DNA of 64,000 nt. It comes from Basidiobolus meristosporus CBS 931.73. Taxonomy: Eukaryota > Basidiobolomycota > Basidiobolomycetes > Basidiobolales > Basidiobolaceae. The notes under the pieces are model-generated. The model did no database searches and had not been told where the DNA came from. It worked only from the letters and a program-made list of their open reading frames with translations. Within the stretch, counting starts at the first letter, position 1. The number at the start of each line of letters is the position of its first letter. Positions 22,792 to 35,334 of the stretch are shown here, one piece after another. The stretch covers positions 1 through 64,000 of the forward strand of contig MCFE01000097.1 of assembly GCA_002104905.1 (NCBI GenBank), read 5' to 3'. The position numbers and the translations under genes are program-made.

Positions 22792-23360
22792 TTAATGCCA
22801 CTGTTCATTCACTGGTTCCCACATGTCCTGGTCTTCAGCTGGCACTGCAAGGTCTAGCTCCTCATCTGCCAGTCTTTGCAATAAATCCTTGCAATAATCC
22901 AGTATATTTTCTTGAGCACTGCTCTTGAAGAAGTGCTGCAACCTCTTGGTGTGCCTATTAATGTTCCAAAACTGCACTGAAGGCATTGTGATAGTCTTTT
23001 GAGCTCTTGACAATGTAACCTTGTCTGTGAGTGGGATCTCCACACTGTCAACAATGGAGGCTGTGGTAGATAAATTGCCTTTTTCAGCAAACTCATCTAC
23101 CTTGCTGGAGTATAGCTCAACTAGCTGCACCTCCAACTCTTGTGAAAACAGCTGTTTTCTAGTTGGTAATTCTTCTTGGCTATGATGGGATTCAGTCTGT
23201 TCCTGGCTTGCAGCAGTAATTGGCAAGAACTGCATTTTTTTTTGCATGCTTCCCTGTCTCAGACTTGGGTAGACATTTTTCCCTTTACCTTTTCCTTTAT
23301 CATTGCCAGGTCTTTCACTGCTACTTTGTCTGAGTGCTTCTGTTGTGTTGTATTATGATT
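22792..23360 (-). pseudogene. Repeat X second coding remnant, unknown protein
   Basis: The 151-aa frame at 22792-23247 carries a Gln/Glu-rich start, a QELEVQLVELYSSKVDEF helix and a basic RHTKRLQHFFKSS stretch, and ends in acidic sequence (LADEELDLAVPAEDQDMWEP). Sequence upstream to about 23360 continues the coding character with a shift (KHSDKVAVKDLAMIKEK). No known domain is seen. The 13.4-kb fragment has the same end but no frame. Confidence 0.45.
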
Positions 23361-23682
23361 AGTTTGGGGCTTGTTCTACAATGTGAGGCTAATCAACAAT
23401 ATACAACAACTTCCAGTATGCTAATACTGAAATAGCTTATTGGGAGTTTGATATACCAATAGAAGATATAACTTTCACTAATTTCCTCAATCTTAGGCTC
23501 AAAATATACTGTAGGCAGTGTTGATCACTTCTACAGCAGTGTTCTGGCCTTCTGTCAAATAATGGGCTTATATACTTTTTAGTAACTTTTACTTATGTGG
23601 AAGTCACTTTCCTTTCTGAGAAAATATTTCCTAGTATGGAAGTTCTGAACTCCCCTTTAACCTAAAGGAGTGTGTGGTAGAA

Positions 23683-23902
23683 GTCACTAAAGGGGTCTTT
23701 AGACCTAAAGGGGTGTCTACAGGGGTGTCTTTAGAGTAAAGGGGCTTCTTGTAATGGTCTCTAAAGTGGACTTTACACTAAAGGGGTGCCTAAAGGGGCA
23801 TTGTTAGAGTAAAGGAGTTTCTTAAAGGGGTCTCTAAAGGAGTCTTTAGACTAAAGGGGTGTCTAAAGGGGTGTCTTTAGAGTAAAGGGGTTTCTTAGAG
23901 AG
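23683..23902. repeat. Minisatellite, three units of 73-74 bp
   Basis: Units start at 23683, 23757 and 23830. Each contains CTAAAGGGGTGTCT-type submotifs, so each unit is itself built from repeats of about 12 bases. The G-run motif AGGGG recurs many times on one strand. Confidence 0.85.
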
Positions 23903-24690
23903 GACTTTTCCAACAGAAAAGTGGTAGTTTCTTGTAGAAATTAGATTGGATTCTTGTGAGCCTTGCAGTCTCTTTACTGATGTAGTACCAGTCAAAGTCA
24001 GAATTCTCAACAGTGCAAGTGATGCAGGGGAAGTCTTATAACCTTTAAACTTGTAATTTTAGTGTGTAGATTCTGGAAAGAAAGGCCCTCTGTTTATTTT
24101 TCAGCTGGGGAAGTCATATATATGAAAATTCTGAAGGATCAAAGTTTTTGGGCAATTGCGCAAGCAATACACATGGTACAAAGCTAAAATTTTGCAGTGG
24201 CACAGATTGGACATAGGCGCAGCACCTGTGAAAATTGTACATGATTTGATTGGCTGGTTCAAAAGTTAAACGCGATCAAAGTCACCATAGTAATCCTAGC
24301 AATAAGGCATATTATGTATATTAATTGGACTTTTTGGTTATAACTCCTTAAGTACTGCTTCAAATGAGCTGTAATTTGAAACATGTGTTGGCTACTACTT
24401 GTTCTGTATGACATAATATTCTTGGGTGGATTGCTTGCCAGGGTCTGGAGCATTTGTCCTTCAAAGTTGGAAATTCTTGATCTTTCACTTGTGTGTTACA
24501 ATAGAAAAAAGCAAAATAAAGATATGAGTGCAATATTGGTTTGGAGATATTATAGTAATGGAATACTTTCCATTACCACACTTCTTGTAACAAACTACAT
24601 TTTCTCCTGGATAAATTCTGCTCTGACGCATCTGTTTTGGCCTGCTTGTCCCTTGCTGGCACTCTTCTGGCAACCTGACATTTCTTTTCA
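23903..24690. other. No recognisable gene
   Basis: Sequence between the minisatellite and the first X coding remnant. Frames at 24383-24715 (plus) and 24259-24453 (minus) lack any family resemblance or repeat support. Confidence 0.35.
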
Positions 24691-24818
24691 GCTTGTTTTA
24701 AGCTCTCAACCTTAGTTGTGACCAGCTCCTGTAAAAGCGGCTGGTTTTTATCACTGCCAGGTCCTTGACTGCTACTTTGACTGGGTGCCTCTTGAGTGGT
24801 ACTACGCTTTTTCCTTGA

Positions 24819-25908
24819 TTAATGTTGTGCAGGTGCACCCATGTCTGCCTGCTTGTCCTTAATTGGCACTCTTCCAGCTGCCTGATGTCTCTTTGACGCT
24901 TGTCTGGAGCTTTTGGCCTTGCTTATAATGGGCTCTTGAGGAAGCCGCTGGTTTTTAGCCATAGCACCCTTGTTCTTATGCCTTTGATAGTTTCTGCTAT
25001 TCATAAGATACTTTCTTAGCATTCCAATGCTGGCCCAAAATCTGTTTGCCCGTTTGAATCCAGGATAATGCGCATAGAACAGGTCAAATGCATTCTGCTT
25101 GGCCTTGAGTTCCTGATGGTCCCATCATATGCTGGCCTTAAGGTGATGGCATGCTAGACTTCTGACAGCCTCTTGTATATTAGCCCACTCTTCATTATTG
25201 CACTCAATGGCTTCACGGATCTTCAATGTCTTTTGATTTTTAGGCTTTGGTATCAACACCATATTGTCTCCCTCCCATGCTGTGATAGGTTTTTCTGTGG
25301 GCTTTATCTTTGGGCACTGTTGTTGAGCTTCAGAGGCTGTATGGTGTTCCTCTGCTGTTACATTGGGAAATGGCTCAATTCTTGGCTGTGACATTGAGCT
25401 ACTTGAGTTCCTTCCTTGCAGCAAGATACTGCTTTCTCTACCTGGGATATTGATTGCTCTACACATATTATCCGCTCATCCTGTTTCTGGACTACTTCCT
25501 GACTTCTCTGGGCCATTGCATCTATCCTATCAGCCACTGCACCTAATTGCTTTATTAATGCTTCAGTATGAGCTGACAACATACTTGCTAATATGGGTGG
25601 TGGTGATGTTATTATGGCCACTTGCTGATCTTCCACTGAGGGTACTGAATTTGCTACATTCTAATCTGCCTGAGCATAATGGTCAGCTTGTGGCTCCACA
25701 GAGGTTCTCAATTGCCTACTTGACTGAGAGCCTGAGGAGTCTGCATTATTACCTTCAATGGGCACACTGTCCACAGGGCCTTTTTGGATATAGCCCCGCT
25801 TGTTGCACTGAATGTCAAAGCAAGCTGTTGTCCAACTGTGCTTCTGTTGCCGTCAGTGGTGGGGTTTAGTTGAGAACCAGACAACTTTGCTTTATTTTTT
25901 GGTGGCAT
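24819..25908 (-). pseudogene. Repeat X first coding remnant: coiled-coil, basic protein
   Basis: Read through two shifts and one stop, the minus strand encodes a protein of roughly 350 aa. It starts MPPKNKAKLSGSQ, has a Ser/Gln-rich part, and then a coiled-coil region (ALIKQLGAVADRIDAMAQRS, followed by a V-KQDERI-VEQSI heptad pattern). A KTLKIREAIECNNEEWANIQ segment follows, then FDLFYAHYPGFKRANRFWAS, and last a Lys/Arg/Gln-rich tail. The start, coiled coil and middle are conserved in the 0.8-1.6-kb copy. The basic tail suggests DNA or RNA binding. The family is not recognised. Confidence 0.5.
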
Positions 25909-26029
25909 ATATATGGAAGTGAGTCAAACCAAGGGATAAACAGTGTTACAGATACGTGTGTATGTAGTGCCACAACTTTATTTATAATGCTTACTATGGC
26001 AGGTCATCATTAAAACTTACATTTGTGCA

Positions 26030-27612
26030 GTCCATATTGATGAACCCCAGACTGTAACAGAGGCCCTAAATAGCCCTCAGACAAAGTTTTGGTGATCTGC
26101 AATGACTGAGGAATATCAGGCCCTGATGGAAAATCAAACTTGGGACTTAGTCAAATTACCAATCAACCAAAAATCTATTGGATGCAGATGGGTCTTCAAG
26201 ACAAAATACAAGGCTGATGGTACAATTGAAAGATACAAAGCAAGACTTGTAGCCAAATGATACTCTCAAACAAAAGGACTTGACTATACTGAGACCTTTG
26301 CACCGGTAGCCAAGTTTAATTCCATCAGGTTGATATTGGCTATTGCAGCCAAATAAAAGTTTTTTATTCATCAAATAGATGTAAAAATTGCATTTTTGAA
26401 TGGGGAACTTGATGAGGATGTGTATATGGACCAGCCTGATGGGTTTGTAGACCAAGATAACCCCCATTTGGTCTGCAAGCTTAAAAAGTCACTCTATGGT
26501 CTCAAACAATCACCAAGAGTGTGGAATTGCAAGATAGATTCTTATTAGGAATCTTTGAGTTTCAGAAGGAGTAATGCTGACTATAGTATATACTATAAGC
26601 CAGATAGAGCAAATCCAGTTTTCTTAGCTCTGTATGTGGATGATCTTATTATGGCCACCAATAACCCAGAAACATTAGAAGAGACAAAATCCAGCCTATC
26701 CAAGGAGTTCAAGATGTCCAATCTTGGAGAACTCAGTTACTACTTAGGGATTAAGTTCTTCATAGACAGAAGTACCCAGACTATCACCCTAAGCCAATCC
26801 AAGTATATTCAAGATATACTAAAGAAGTACAAAATGGAAGACTGTAAACCGGCAGCTGCCCCAATGGAGACAAACCTTAACTTGGTCAAAACTCAACCAA
26901 ATCAAGAGAGCTTGGTGCCATCTGAAAGCCCTGACTTTCCTTATCAGTCTATGGTTGGCAGCTTGATGTATATCATGCTTGGAACACGTCCAGATATCTC
27001 ATATTCAGTGGGAGTTGTCAGCCAACATAATCAGTACTATGGATCTGATCATATTGCAGCAGTTAAGCGGATTTTTAGATACCTAAAAGGAACTGTAGAT
27101 ATCTGCTTAAGATTCACTTATAAGGATTCAGAACAGGATCTTGTGGGATACTCTGATACTGATTGGGGACAAAATTTGGAAGACAGAAGATCCACCACAG
27201 GATACACCTTTCTTTACTGTAAAGGAGCAATTTCATGGAATTCAAGAAAGCAACCAACCATAGCACTTTCTACCACAGAGGCAGAGTATATAGCAGACTG
27301 TGAAGCTACAAAACAAGCAATGTGGTTAAAAAAGCTTTTTACAGATTTAGGCCTATGTCAAAAAATGCCTATTACTTTATTTACAATAGTCAAGGATGTA
27401 TACAATTAGGTAGAAATCCAACTTTTCACGCTAGAACCAAGCACATAGATATTAGACATCATTTCATACGTGAAGCTATAGAGAATAACTTAGTTAGCTT
27501 AGTTTACTGTCCTACAGATGAAATGATTGCAGAGATATTTACCAAACCACTAGCTAGAGACAAGTTTGAATATCTTAGGTCAAAATGAAGATTAGTAAGT
27601 ATGAACATTTAG
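26030..27612 (+). pseudogene. Copia family-2 RT-RNase H (B2)
   Basis: RT begins with VHIDEPQTV and [20 protein letters not shown]. It has early stops (for example YSQ preceded by a TGA at about 26260). A long frame at 26555-27409 then keeps LALYVDDLIMATNN with an intact YVDD, CKPAAAPMETNLNLVK, RNase H (GYSDTDWGQN, STTEAEYIADCEA) and a further frame to FTKPLARDKFEYLRS. It is the best-preserved RT-RNase H here. A purine-rich tract (GAGTGGGAG) and an LTR follow. Confidence 0.85.
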
Positions 27613-27623
27613 CTGAGTGGGAG

Positions 27624-27972
27624 TGTTGTAAAAATTTGTGTTTCCACCTAAATATTCACCTAACTTAGTCACTTAGATCATTACCTTCATATCCTAGAGA
27701 AATCTGACCAAATTCCTTGTTGAGATTTACTCAGAATATTTTCACCAAAATACCAGGTACCCAGAACATCAAAATTCTCAAAGTTGTCCAAACAGCCCCA
27801 AACTTGGCACAAATGTTCTTGGGACCTTCCTTAACCTATTCTACATGCTTGTTATGTCAACATCAGGTAAAAGTATAAACACTACTTTTACATTCAATAA
27901 ATCATGAAGTGATAGCTACATAATCTACTTGTTCACCCAATCACTTCCAATATCTCCAAGACTCTTGCAGCA
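27624..27972 (+). repeat. Family-2 LTR between B2 and copy C
   Basis: 349 bp. It is the 3' LTR of B2 and also abuts the integrase of copy C. The sequence just after it (ATTTGGAGCACTG) matches the position next to the LTR at 35643 in copy D. Confidence 0.85.
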
Positions 27973-30547
27973 ATTTGGAGCACTGTGAAGCCTGCATATA
28001 TGGGAAACAAACCAGATAACCATTCAAGAGCTTGGGGTAAATCAAAACTAATAAAAAATTAGATCTAATTCACTCAGATCTGTGTGGACCTATGCAAAAT
28101 TTATCCTTAGGCGGAATGATGTATTTAATCACTTTTATTAATGATTATACAAGATACACGTGGGTTTACTTCATGGAGCTCAAAGACATGGTGGAGAGAG
28201 AAACTGGTGAAAAAATCAATAAAATATGCTCTGACAATGGTGGAGAATATACCTCAATACTCTTTATCTACTTCTGCAAAATTCATTGGATAAAGCAAGT
28301 GACTACTGCACCATACTTCTCACAGCAAAAGGGGTAGCAGAGCATGCAAACAGATCAATGACTTGTATGGCAAGATCTATGATCCATAATCAAAAATTAT
28401 CCTATGATATTTGGGTGGAATCATTGGCCACTGCTGTATACCTTAAAAATAGGAGTTATAACAGAAAACTTTATGGTTCCATTCCATTTAAAGCATGGTA
28501 TGGGTACAGACCAAGTGTAGAACATCTAAGAATATTTTGGTGTAGAGCATGTACCAAGAAGCTGGCCGGAAATCAGTCAAAATTTGAGCCAACAAGTGTA
28601 AAATGCATATTTTTTGGCTGCCACAATGACAGTAGGGCATACAGACTCCACAATACCAAGGCAAAGAAGCTAATCAACTTCAGGGATGTGTTATTTGATG
28701 AAAATTCAAAATTTTCACAAAAAATGACATCAGATGATGATAAAAATCCGATCTCAAGTCCACCAATTGTCAGGATTGAATCAGAGCAAAACAATGAAGC
28801 TTTGTTCACCCCAGAGAATTCTACAGCTGTGGTTCAGCCAGAAGCAGTGCCCAAGTACATCCCAGAAGGGATCATTCCAGTATCAAATGCCTGGAGATCC
28901 AATTGGACAAGAAATAGCCCAAATTACTACATCAATGAGGATACACACTTAGCCTATGCCTATTAAGTCCATATTGATGAGCCCCAGACTGCAATAGAGG
29001 CCCTAAATAGCCCTCAGACAAAGTTTAGGAGATCTGCAATGGCTGAGGAATATCAGGCCCCAATGGAAAATCAAACTTGGGACTTGGTCAAATTACCAAT
29101 CAACCAAAAATCAAGAGGATGTAGATGGGTTGTCAAGACAAAATACAAGGCTGATGGTACAATTGATAGATACAAAGCAAGACTTGTGGCCAAAAGATAC
29201 TCTCAAACCAAAGGACTTGACTATGCTGAGACCTTTGCACCAGTAGCCATGTTTAATTCCATCAGGTTGATATTGGCTATTGCAGCCAAATATAAGTATT
29301 TATTCATCAGATGGATGTAGAATCTGTATTTTTGAGTGGAGAACTTGATAAGGATGTGTATGGGGACCTGCATGATGGGTTTGTTGACCAAGATAACCCC
29401 AATTTGGTTTGCAAGCTTAAAAAGTCTCTTTATGGTCTCAAACAATTACCAAGAGCCTGGAATTGCAAGATAGATTCTTATTTGGAATCTCTGGGTTTCA
29501 AAAGTAGTAATGCTGACTTTAGTATATACTATAAGCAAGATAGAGCAAATCCAGCTCCATAAGCTCTGTATGTGGATGATCTTATTATAGCCACCAGTAA
29601 TCTAGCAACATTGGAAGAGACATAATTCAGCCTATCTAAGGAGCTCAAGTTGTACAATCTAGGAGAACTCAGATACCACTTAGAGATTAAGTTCCCCATA
29701 GACAGAAGAACCCAGACTATTACCCTACGCCAATCCAAGTATATTCAAGATATACTAAAGGAGTACCAAATGGAAGGCAGTAAACCGGCAGCCACCCCAA
29801 TGGAGACAAACCATAACTTGGTCAAAACTCAACCAAATCAAGAGAGCTTGGTGCCATCTGAAAGCTCTGACTTTCCTTATCAATCTATAGTTGGCAGGCT
29901 GATGTATATCATGCTTGGAACATGTTCAGATATCTCATGCTCAGTGGGAGTTGTCAGCAAGCATAATCAAACTATGGAACTGATCATATTGCAGCAGTTG
30001 AGTGGATTTTTAAATACCTAAAAGGAACTGCTGATATCTGCTTAAAATACACCTATAAGGATTCAGAACAGGATCTTGTGGGATGCTCTGATGCTGATTG
30101 GGGGCAAAATGTGGGCAACAGAAGATCCACCATAGGATACATCTTTCTTTCCTGTAAAGGAGCAATTTCATGGAATTCAAGAAAGCAACCAACTGTAATG
30201 CTTTCTACCACAGAGGCATAGTATATGGCAGCCTGTGAAGCTACAAAAGAAGCAAAGTGGCTAAGAAAATCTTTTACAGATTTAGGCCTAGGTCATGAAA
30301 CACCTATCACAGTATTTCAAGATAATCAAGGATTTATATAATTAGGTAGTGATACAACTTTTCATGCTAGATCTAGGCACATAGATATTAGACACCATTT
30401 CATATGTGAAGCTATTGAGAATAACTTAGTTAGCTTAGCTTACTGTCCTTAAGATGAAATGATTGCAGATATATTTACAAAACCCTTAGCTAGAGACAAG
30501 TTTGAATATCTTAGGTCATAATTAGGACTAGTCAGTATGAACATTTA
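27973..30547 (+). pseudogene. Copy C: gag-less copia derivative (integrase-RT-RNase H)
   Basis: Coding starts within the pre-integrase zinc motif (LEHCEACIYGK). It runs through the integrase (DLIHSDLCGPM, INKICSDNGGEYTS, GVAEHANRSM), a linker, RT (from 29039, with LARTYVDD-type loop ALYVDDLIIA at 29560 after a stop) and RNase H to 30520. Gag, protease and the usual primer site are absent, because the LTR at 27624 joins straight to this point. A nonsense TAA at 28964-28966 (AYAY-stop-VHIDE) is shared with copy D. Other stops and shifts are present. Confidence 0.8.
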
Positions 30548-30559
30548 GCAGAGTGGAAG

Positions 30560-30910
30560 TGATGTAAAAGTTTGTAATTCCACCTAATTATTCACCCAAT
30601 ATAGTCACTTAGAGCAATACCTTCAAGTCCCAGTGAATACTGACCAAACTCCTTGTTAGGATTTACTTAAAATATTTTCACCAAAATACCAGGTACCCAG
30701 TACATGAAAATTCTCAAAGCTTTTCCAAACAGCCCCAAACTTTGCACACATGCTCTTGGGACCTTCCTTATCCTTTTTTATGTGTTTGTTATGCCAAGAC
30801 CATGTAAAAGTATAAATACTACTTTTACATTCAATAAATTGTTTAGTGAGAACCACATAATCTACTTGACCTCCCTAATCACTTCCAATATCTCCAGGAC
30901 TCCTACAACA
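30560..30910 (+). repeat. Family-2 LTR between copies C and E
   Basis: 351 bp, starting TGATGTAAAAGTTTG and ending CTCCTACAACA. It is the 3' LTR of copy C. The second half of another integrase (copy E) follows directly. Confidence 0.85.
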
Positions 30911-31968
30911 GAATATTACTCAAAACTCTTCATCCACTTATGCAAAATTCATGGGATAAAGCAAGAGATTACTGCGCCATACTCTGCACAGCAAAATGGG
31001 GTAGTAGAACATGCAAGCAGATCAATAACTCAGATGGCAAGATCTACAACTCATGATCAAAAATTGTGATATGATTTTTGGCCAGAATCAGTTGTCATAA
31101 CTGTATACCTTGAAAATAGCAGTTATAATGGAATACTTTGTGATTCTATTCCAATTGAAGCATGGAATGGATACAGACCAGGTGTAGAACATCTAAGAAT
31201 ATTAGGGTGTACAGCATATGCAAAGAAACTGCCTGGAAATCAGTCATATTTCAGCCAACAAGTATAAATTGCTTATTTTTGTGCTACTGCAATAAGAGTA
31301 AAGCATACTAACTCTACAATACCAAAGCAAAGCAGGTTACCAGTTCCAGGGATGTGTTGTTTGATGAAAATTCAAAATTTCACAAAAAATGACATCAGAT
31401 GATAACAAAAATCTGATCTCAAGTGTACCAATGGTCAGAATTGAATCAGAGCAAAACAATGAAGCTTTTTTCACTCCAGAGTACTCTACAACCATGGTTT
31501 AACCTGAATCAGCGTCCAAAAATATCCCAGAATTTATCATTCTAGTATCAAATGCCTGGAGATCAAACCAGATGAGATATAGCCGGTATTACTATATCAA
31601 TGAGGGTACAGACTTTGCCTATGCCTATTCAGTCCATATTGATGAGCTCCAGACTGTAATAGAGGCCTAAAATAGCACTCAGACAATGTTTTGGAGATCT
31701 GCAATGACCGAGGAATACCAGGCCCTGATGGAAAATCAAACTTGGGACTTAATCAAATTACCAATCAACCAAAAATCTATTGGATGTAGAAGGGTCTTCA
31801 AGACAAAATACAAGGCTGATGCTACAATTGAAAGATACAAAGCAAGACTTGTAGCCAAAGGATACTCTCAAACAAAAGGACTTGACTATACTGAGACCTT
31901 TGCACCAGTAGCCAAGTTTAATTTCATCAGTATGATATTGGCTATTGCAGCTAAATATAAGTTTTTTA
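30911..31968 (+). pseudogene. Copy E: copia integrase C-half and RT start
   Basis: It starts just after the DNGGEY site of the integrase (ITQ and FIHLCKIHGIKQ, then QQNGVVEHASRS). It continues through the linker with several stops and into RT ([20 protein letters not shown] to AIAAKYKF). RT is cut at 31968 by the opposite-strand LTR of copy D. Copy E keeps TCA (Ser) at the position that is TAA in C and D. Confidence 0.8.
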
Positions 31969-32318
31969 TGTTGTAAGAGTCTTGGAGATATTGGAAGTGA
32001 TTGGGAGGACAAGTAGATTACGTGGTTTTGACTTAATGATTAATTGAATGTAAAAGCAGTATTTATACTTTTACCTGGTCTTGGCATTACAAGCACATGG
32101 AATAGGATAAGAAAGGTCCCAAATACATGCGTGCAAAGTTTGAGGCTGTTTGGACAACTTTGAGAATTTTTCATGTTTGGGGTACCTTGTATTTTGGTGA
32201 AAATATTTTGAGTAAATCTCAATAAGAAATTTGGTCAGTATTCTCTAGAATTTGAGGGTAATGATTTAAGTGACTAAGTTAGGTGAATATTTATGTGGAA
32301 TTGCAAACTTTTACTTCA
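31969..32318 (-). repeat. 3' LTR of copy D (minus strand)
   Basis: 350-bp reverse family-2 LTR. A reversed purine tract and RNase H end (CTTCCACTCAGCTAAATG) follow at 32319-32378. Confidence 0.85.
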
Positions 32319-32378
32319 CTTCCACTCAGCTAAATGTTCATACTGACTAGTCCCAATTTTGACCTAAAGTATTCAAAC

Positions 32379-32727
32379 TGTTGTAAGAGTCTTGGAGATA
32401 CTGGAAGTGATTTGGAGAACAAGTAGATTATGTGGTTTTCACTTAATGATTTATTGAATGTAAAAGTAGTATTTATACTTTTACCTGGTCTTGGCATTAC
32501 AAACACGTAGAATAGGTTAAGGAAGGTCTCAAGAGCATGTGTGCAAAGTTTGGGACTGTTTGGACAACTTTGAGAATTTTCATGTTCTGGGTACCTGGTA
32601 TTTTGGTGAAAATATTCTGAGTAAATCCCAACAAGGAATTTGGTCAGTATTCTCTAGGATTTGAAGGTAATGATCTAACTGACTAAGTTAGGTGAATATT
32701 TAGGTGGAAATATGAATTTTTACAACA
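32379..32727 (-). repeat. Solo LTR with perfect 5-bp duplication in copy D
   Basis: 349 bp, flanked by CAAAC on both sides (32374-32378 and 32728-32732). It interrupts the last codons of RNase H (FTKPLARDRF), which resume after it. Confidence 0.9.
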
Positions 32728-34985
32728 CAAACCTGTCTCTAGCTAATGGTTTGGTGAATATGTCTGCAATCATATCATCTGTAGGACAGTAAACTAAGCT
32801 AACTAAGTTATTCTTTATAGCTTCACATATGAAATGATGTCTAATATCTATGTGCTTGGTTCTAGCATGAAAAGTTGGATTTCTACCTAATTGTATGCAT
32901 CCTTGATTATCTTGAAATAAAGTAATAGGCATTTTTTGACATAGACCTAAATCTGTAAAAAGCTTTCTTAACCACATTGCTTTATTTATAGCTTCACAGG
33001 CTGCTATATACTCTGCCTCTGTGGTAGAAAGTGCTATGGTTGGCTGCTTTCTTGAATTCCATGAAATTGCTCCTTTACAGTAGAGAAAGGTGTATCCTGT
33101 GGTGGATCTTCTGTCTTCTAAGTTTTGTCCCCAATCAGCATCAGAGTATCCCACAAGATCCTGTTCTGAATCCCTATAAGTGTATCTTAAGCTGATATCT
33201 ACAGTTCCTTTTAGGTATCTAAAAATCCGCTTAACTGCTGCAATATGATCAGATCCATATTTTTGATTATGTTGGCTGGCAACTCCTACTGAATATGAGA
33301 TATCTGGACATGTTCCAAGCATGATATACATCAGCCTGCCAACTATAGATTGATAAGGAAAGTCAGGGCTTTCAGATGGCACCAAGCTCTCTTGATCTGG
33401 TTGAGTTTTGACCAAGTCAAGGTTTGTCTCCATTGTGGTGGCTGCTGGTTTACAGTCTTCCATTTGGTACTTCTTTAGTATATCTTGAATATACTTGGAT
33501 TGGCTTAGAGTGATAGTCTGGGTACCTCTGTCTATGGAGAACTTGATCCCTAAGTAGTTACTGGGTTCTCCTAGATTGGACATCTTGAACTCCTTAGATA
33601 GGCTTGATTTTTCACTTCCAATGTTTCCAGCTTATTAGTGGCTATAGTAAGATCATCCACATATAGAGCTAATAAAACTGGATTTGCTCTATCTGGCTTA
33701 TAGTATATACTATAGTCAGCATTACTCCTTTTGAATCTCAAAGATTCCAAATGAGAATCTATATTGCAATTCCAGGCTCTTGGTGATTGTTTGAGACCAT
33801 ATATTGACTTTTTAAGCTTGCAGACCAAATGGGGGTTATCTTGGTCACCAAACCCATCAGGCTGGTCCATATACACATCCTCATCAAGTTCTCTATTCAA
33901 TGATGCAGTTTTTACACCCATTTGATGAATAAATACGTATATTTGGCTGGAATAGCCAATACCAACCTGATGGAATTAAACTTGGCTACCGGTGCAAAGG
34001 TCTCAGTATAGCCAAGTCCTTTGTTTGAGAGTATCATTTGGCTACAAGTCTTGCTTTGTATCTTTCAATTGTACCATCAGCCTTGTATTTTGTCTTGAAG
34101 ACCCATCTGCATCCTATTGATTTTTGGTTGATTGGTAATTTGACTAAGTCCCAAGTTTGATTTTCCATTGGGGCCTGATATTCCTCAGTCATTGCAGATC
34201 TCCAAAACTTTGTCTGAGGGCTATTTAGGGCCTCTATTACAGTCTGGGGCTCATCAATATGGACTTAATAGGCATAGGCTAAGTGTGTATCCTCATTGAT
34301 ATAGTAATTTGGGCTATTTCTTGTCTGATTGGATCTCCAGGATTTGATACTGGAATGACACTTCTGGGATATCCCTGGGCACTGATTCTAGATGAACAAC
34401 AGTTGTAGAGCCCTCTGGAGTAAGAAAATTTTTATTGTTTTGCTCTGATTCAATCCTCACAATTGGTGGATTTGGGATCATATTTTCATCATCATCTGAT
34501 GTCATTTATTGTGAAAATTTTGAATCTTCATCGAACAACACATCCCTGGACTTGATTGGCTTCTTTGCTTTGGTATTGTAGAGTCTGTATGCTTTACTCT
34601 CATTGCAGTAGCCCAAAAATATGCATTTTACACGTTTTGGCTCAAATTTTGACTGATTTCTGGGCAGTTTCTTGGCATATGCTGTACACCCAAATATTCT
34701 TAGATGTTCTGCGCTTGGTCAGTATCCATACCGTGCTTCAAATGGAGTGCAATCACACAGTATTCTGTTATAACTCCTATTTTTAAGATGTACAGCAGTG
34801 GCAACTGATTCTGCCCAAAAAATAGGATAATTTTTTATCATGGATCATAGATCTTGCCATATCAATTATTGATCTGTTAGCAAGTTCTGCTACTCCATTT
34901 TGCTGTGGTAAGTATGGTACAGTAGTCTCTTGCTTTATCCCATGAATTTTGTAGAAGTGGATGAAGAGTTTTGAGGTATATTGCC

Positions 34986-35334
34986 TGTTGTAAGAGTCTT
35001 GGAGATATTGGAAGTGATTGGGAGGACAAGTTGATTATGTAGCTTTCACCTAATGATTTATTGAATGTAAAAGTAGTATTTATACTTTTGCCTGGTCTTG
35101 GCATAAAAAACATGTTGAATAGATTAAGGAAGGTCCCAAGAACATGTGTGCAAAGTTTGAAGCTGTTTGGACAACATTGAGAATATTCATGTTCTGGCTA
35201 CCTGGTATTTTGGTGAAAATATTCCAAGTAAATCCCAACAAGGAATGTGGTCAGTATTCTCTAGGATTTGAAGGTACTGATCTAAGTGACTAATTTAGGT
35301 GAGTATTTAGGTCCAAATACAAATTTTTACAACA
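34986..35334 (-). repeat. Solo LTR inside copy D integrase
   Basis: 349 bp, inserted at the DNGGEY active-site loop. The flanks TTGCC and TTCTC match at three of five bases. Copy E has an LTR at the equivalent position. Confidence 0.8.

Larger units (their letters stand above)
22328..26029 (-). mobile_element. Repeat X, longest copy
   Basis: This minus-strand repeat is defined by its partial copies at 759-1602 and 13307-13928. It carries two coding remnants (24819-25908 and 22792-23360) separated by about 1.4 kb that includes a 73-bp minisatellite. It sits between copia gag and copia RT. No inverted or direct terminal repeats were identified at its ends, so the element class is unknown. Confidence 0.55.

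Noticed and set aside
23683-23902. CRISPR-like array
   Set aside because: The units are contiguous, with no unique spacers, and the genome is eukaryotic.
25363-25869. A 168-codon plus-strand frame
   Set aside because: It is antisense to the conserved coding sequence of repeat X, which two copies support on the minus strand.
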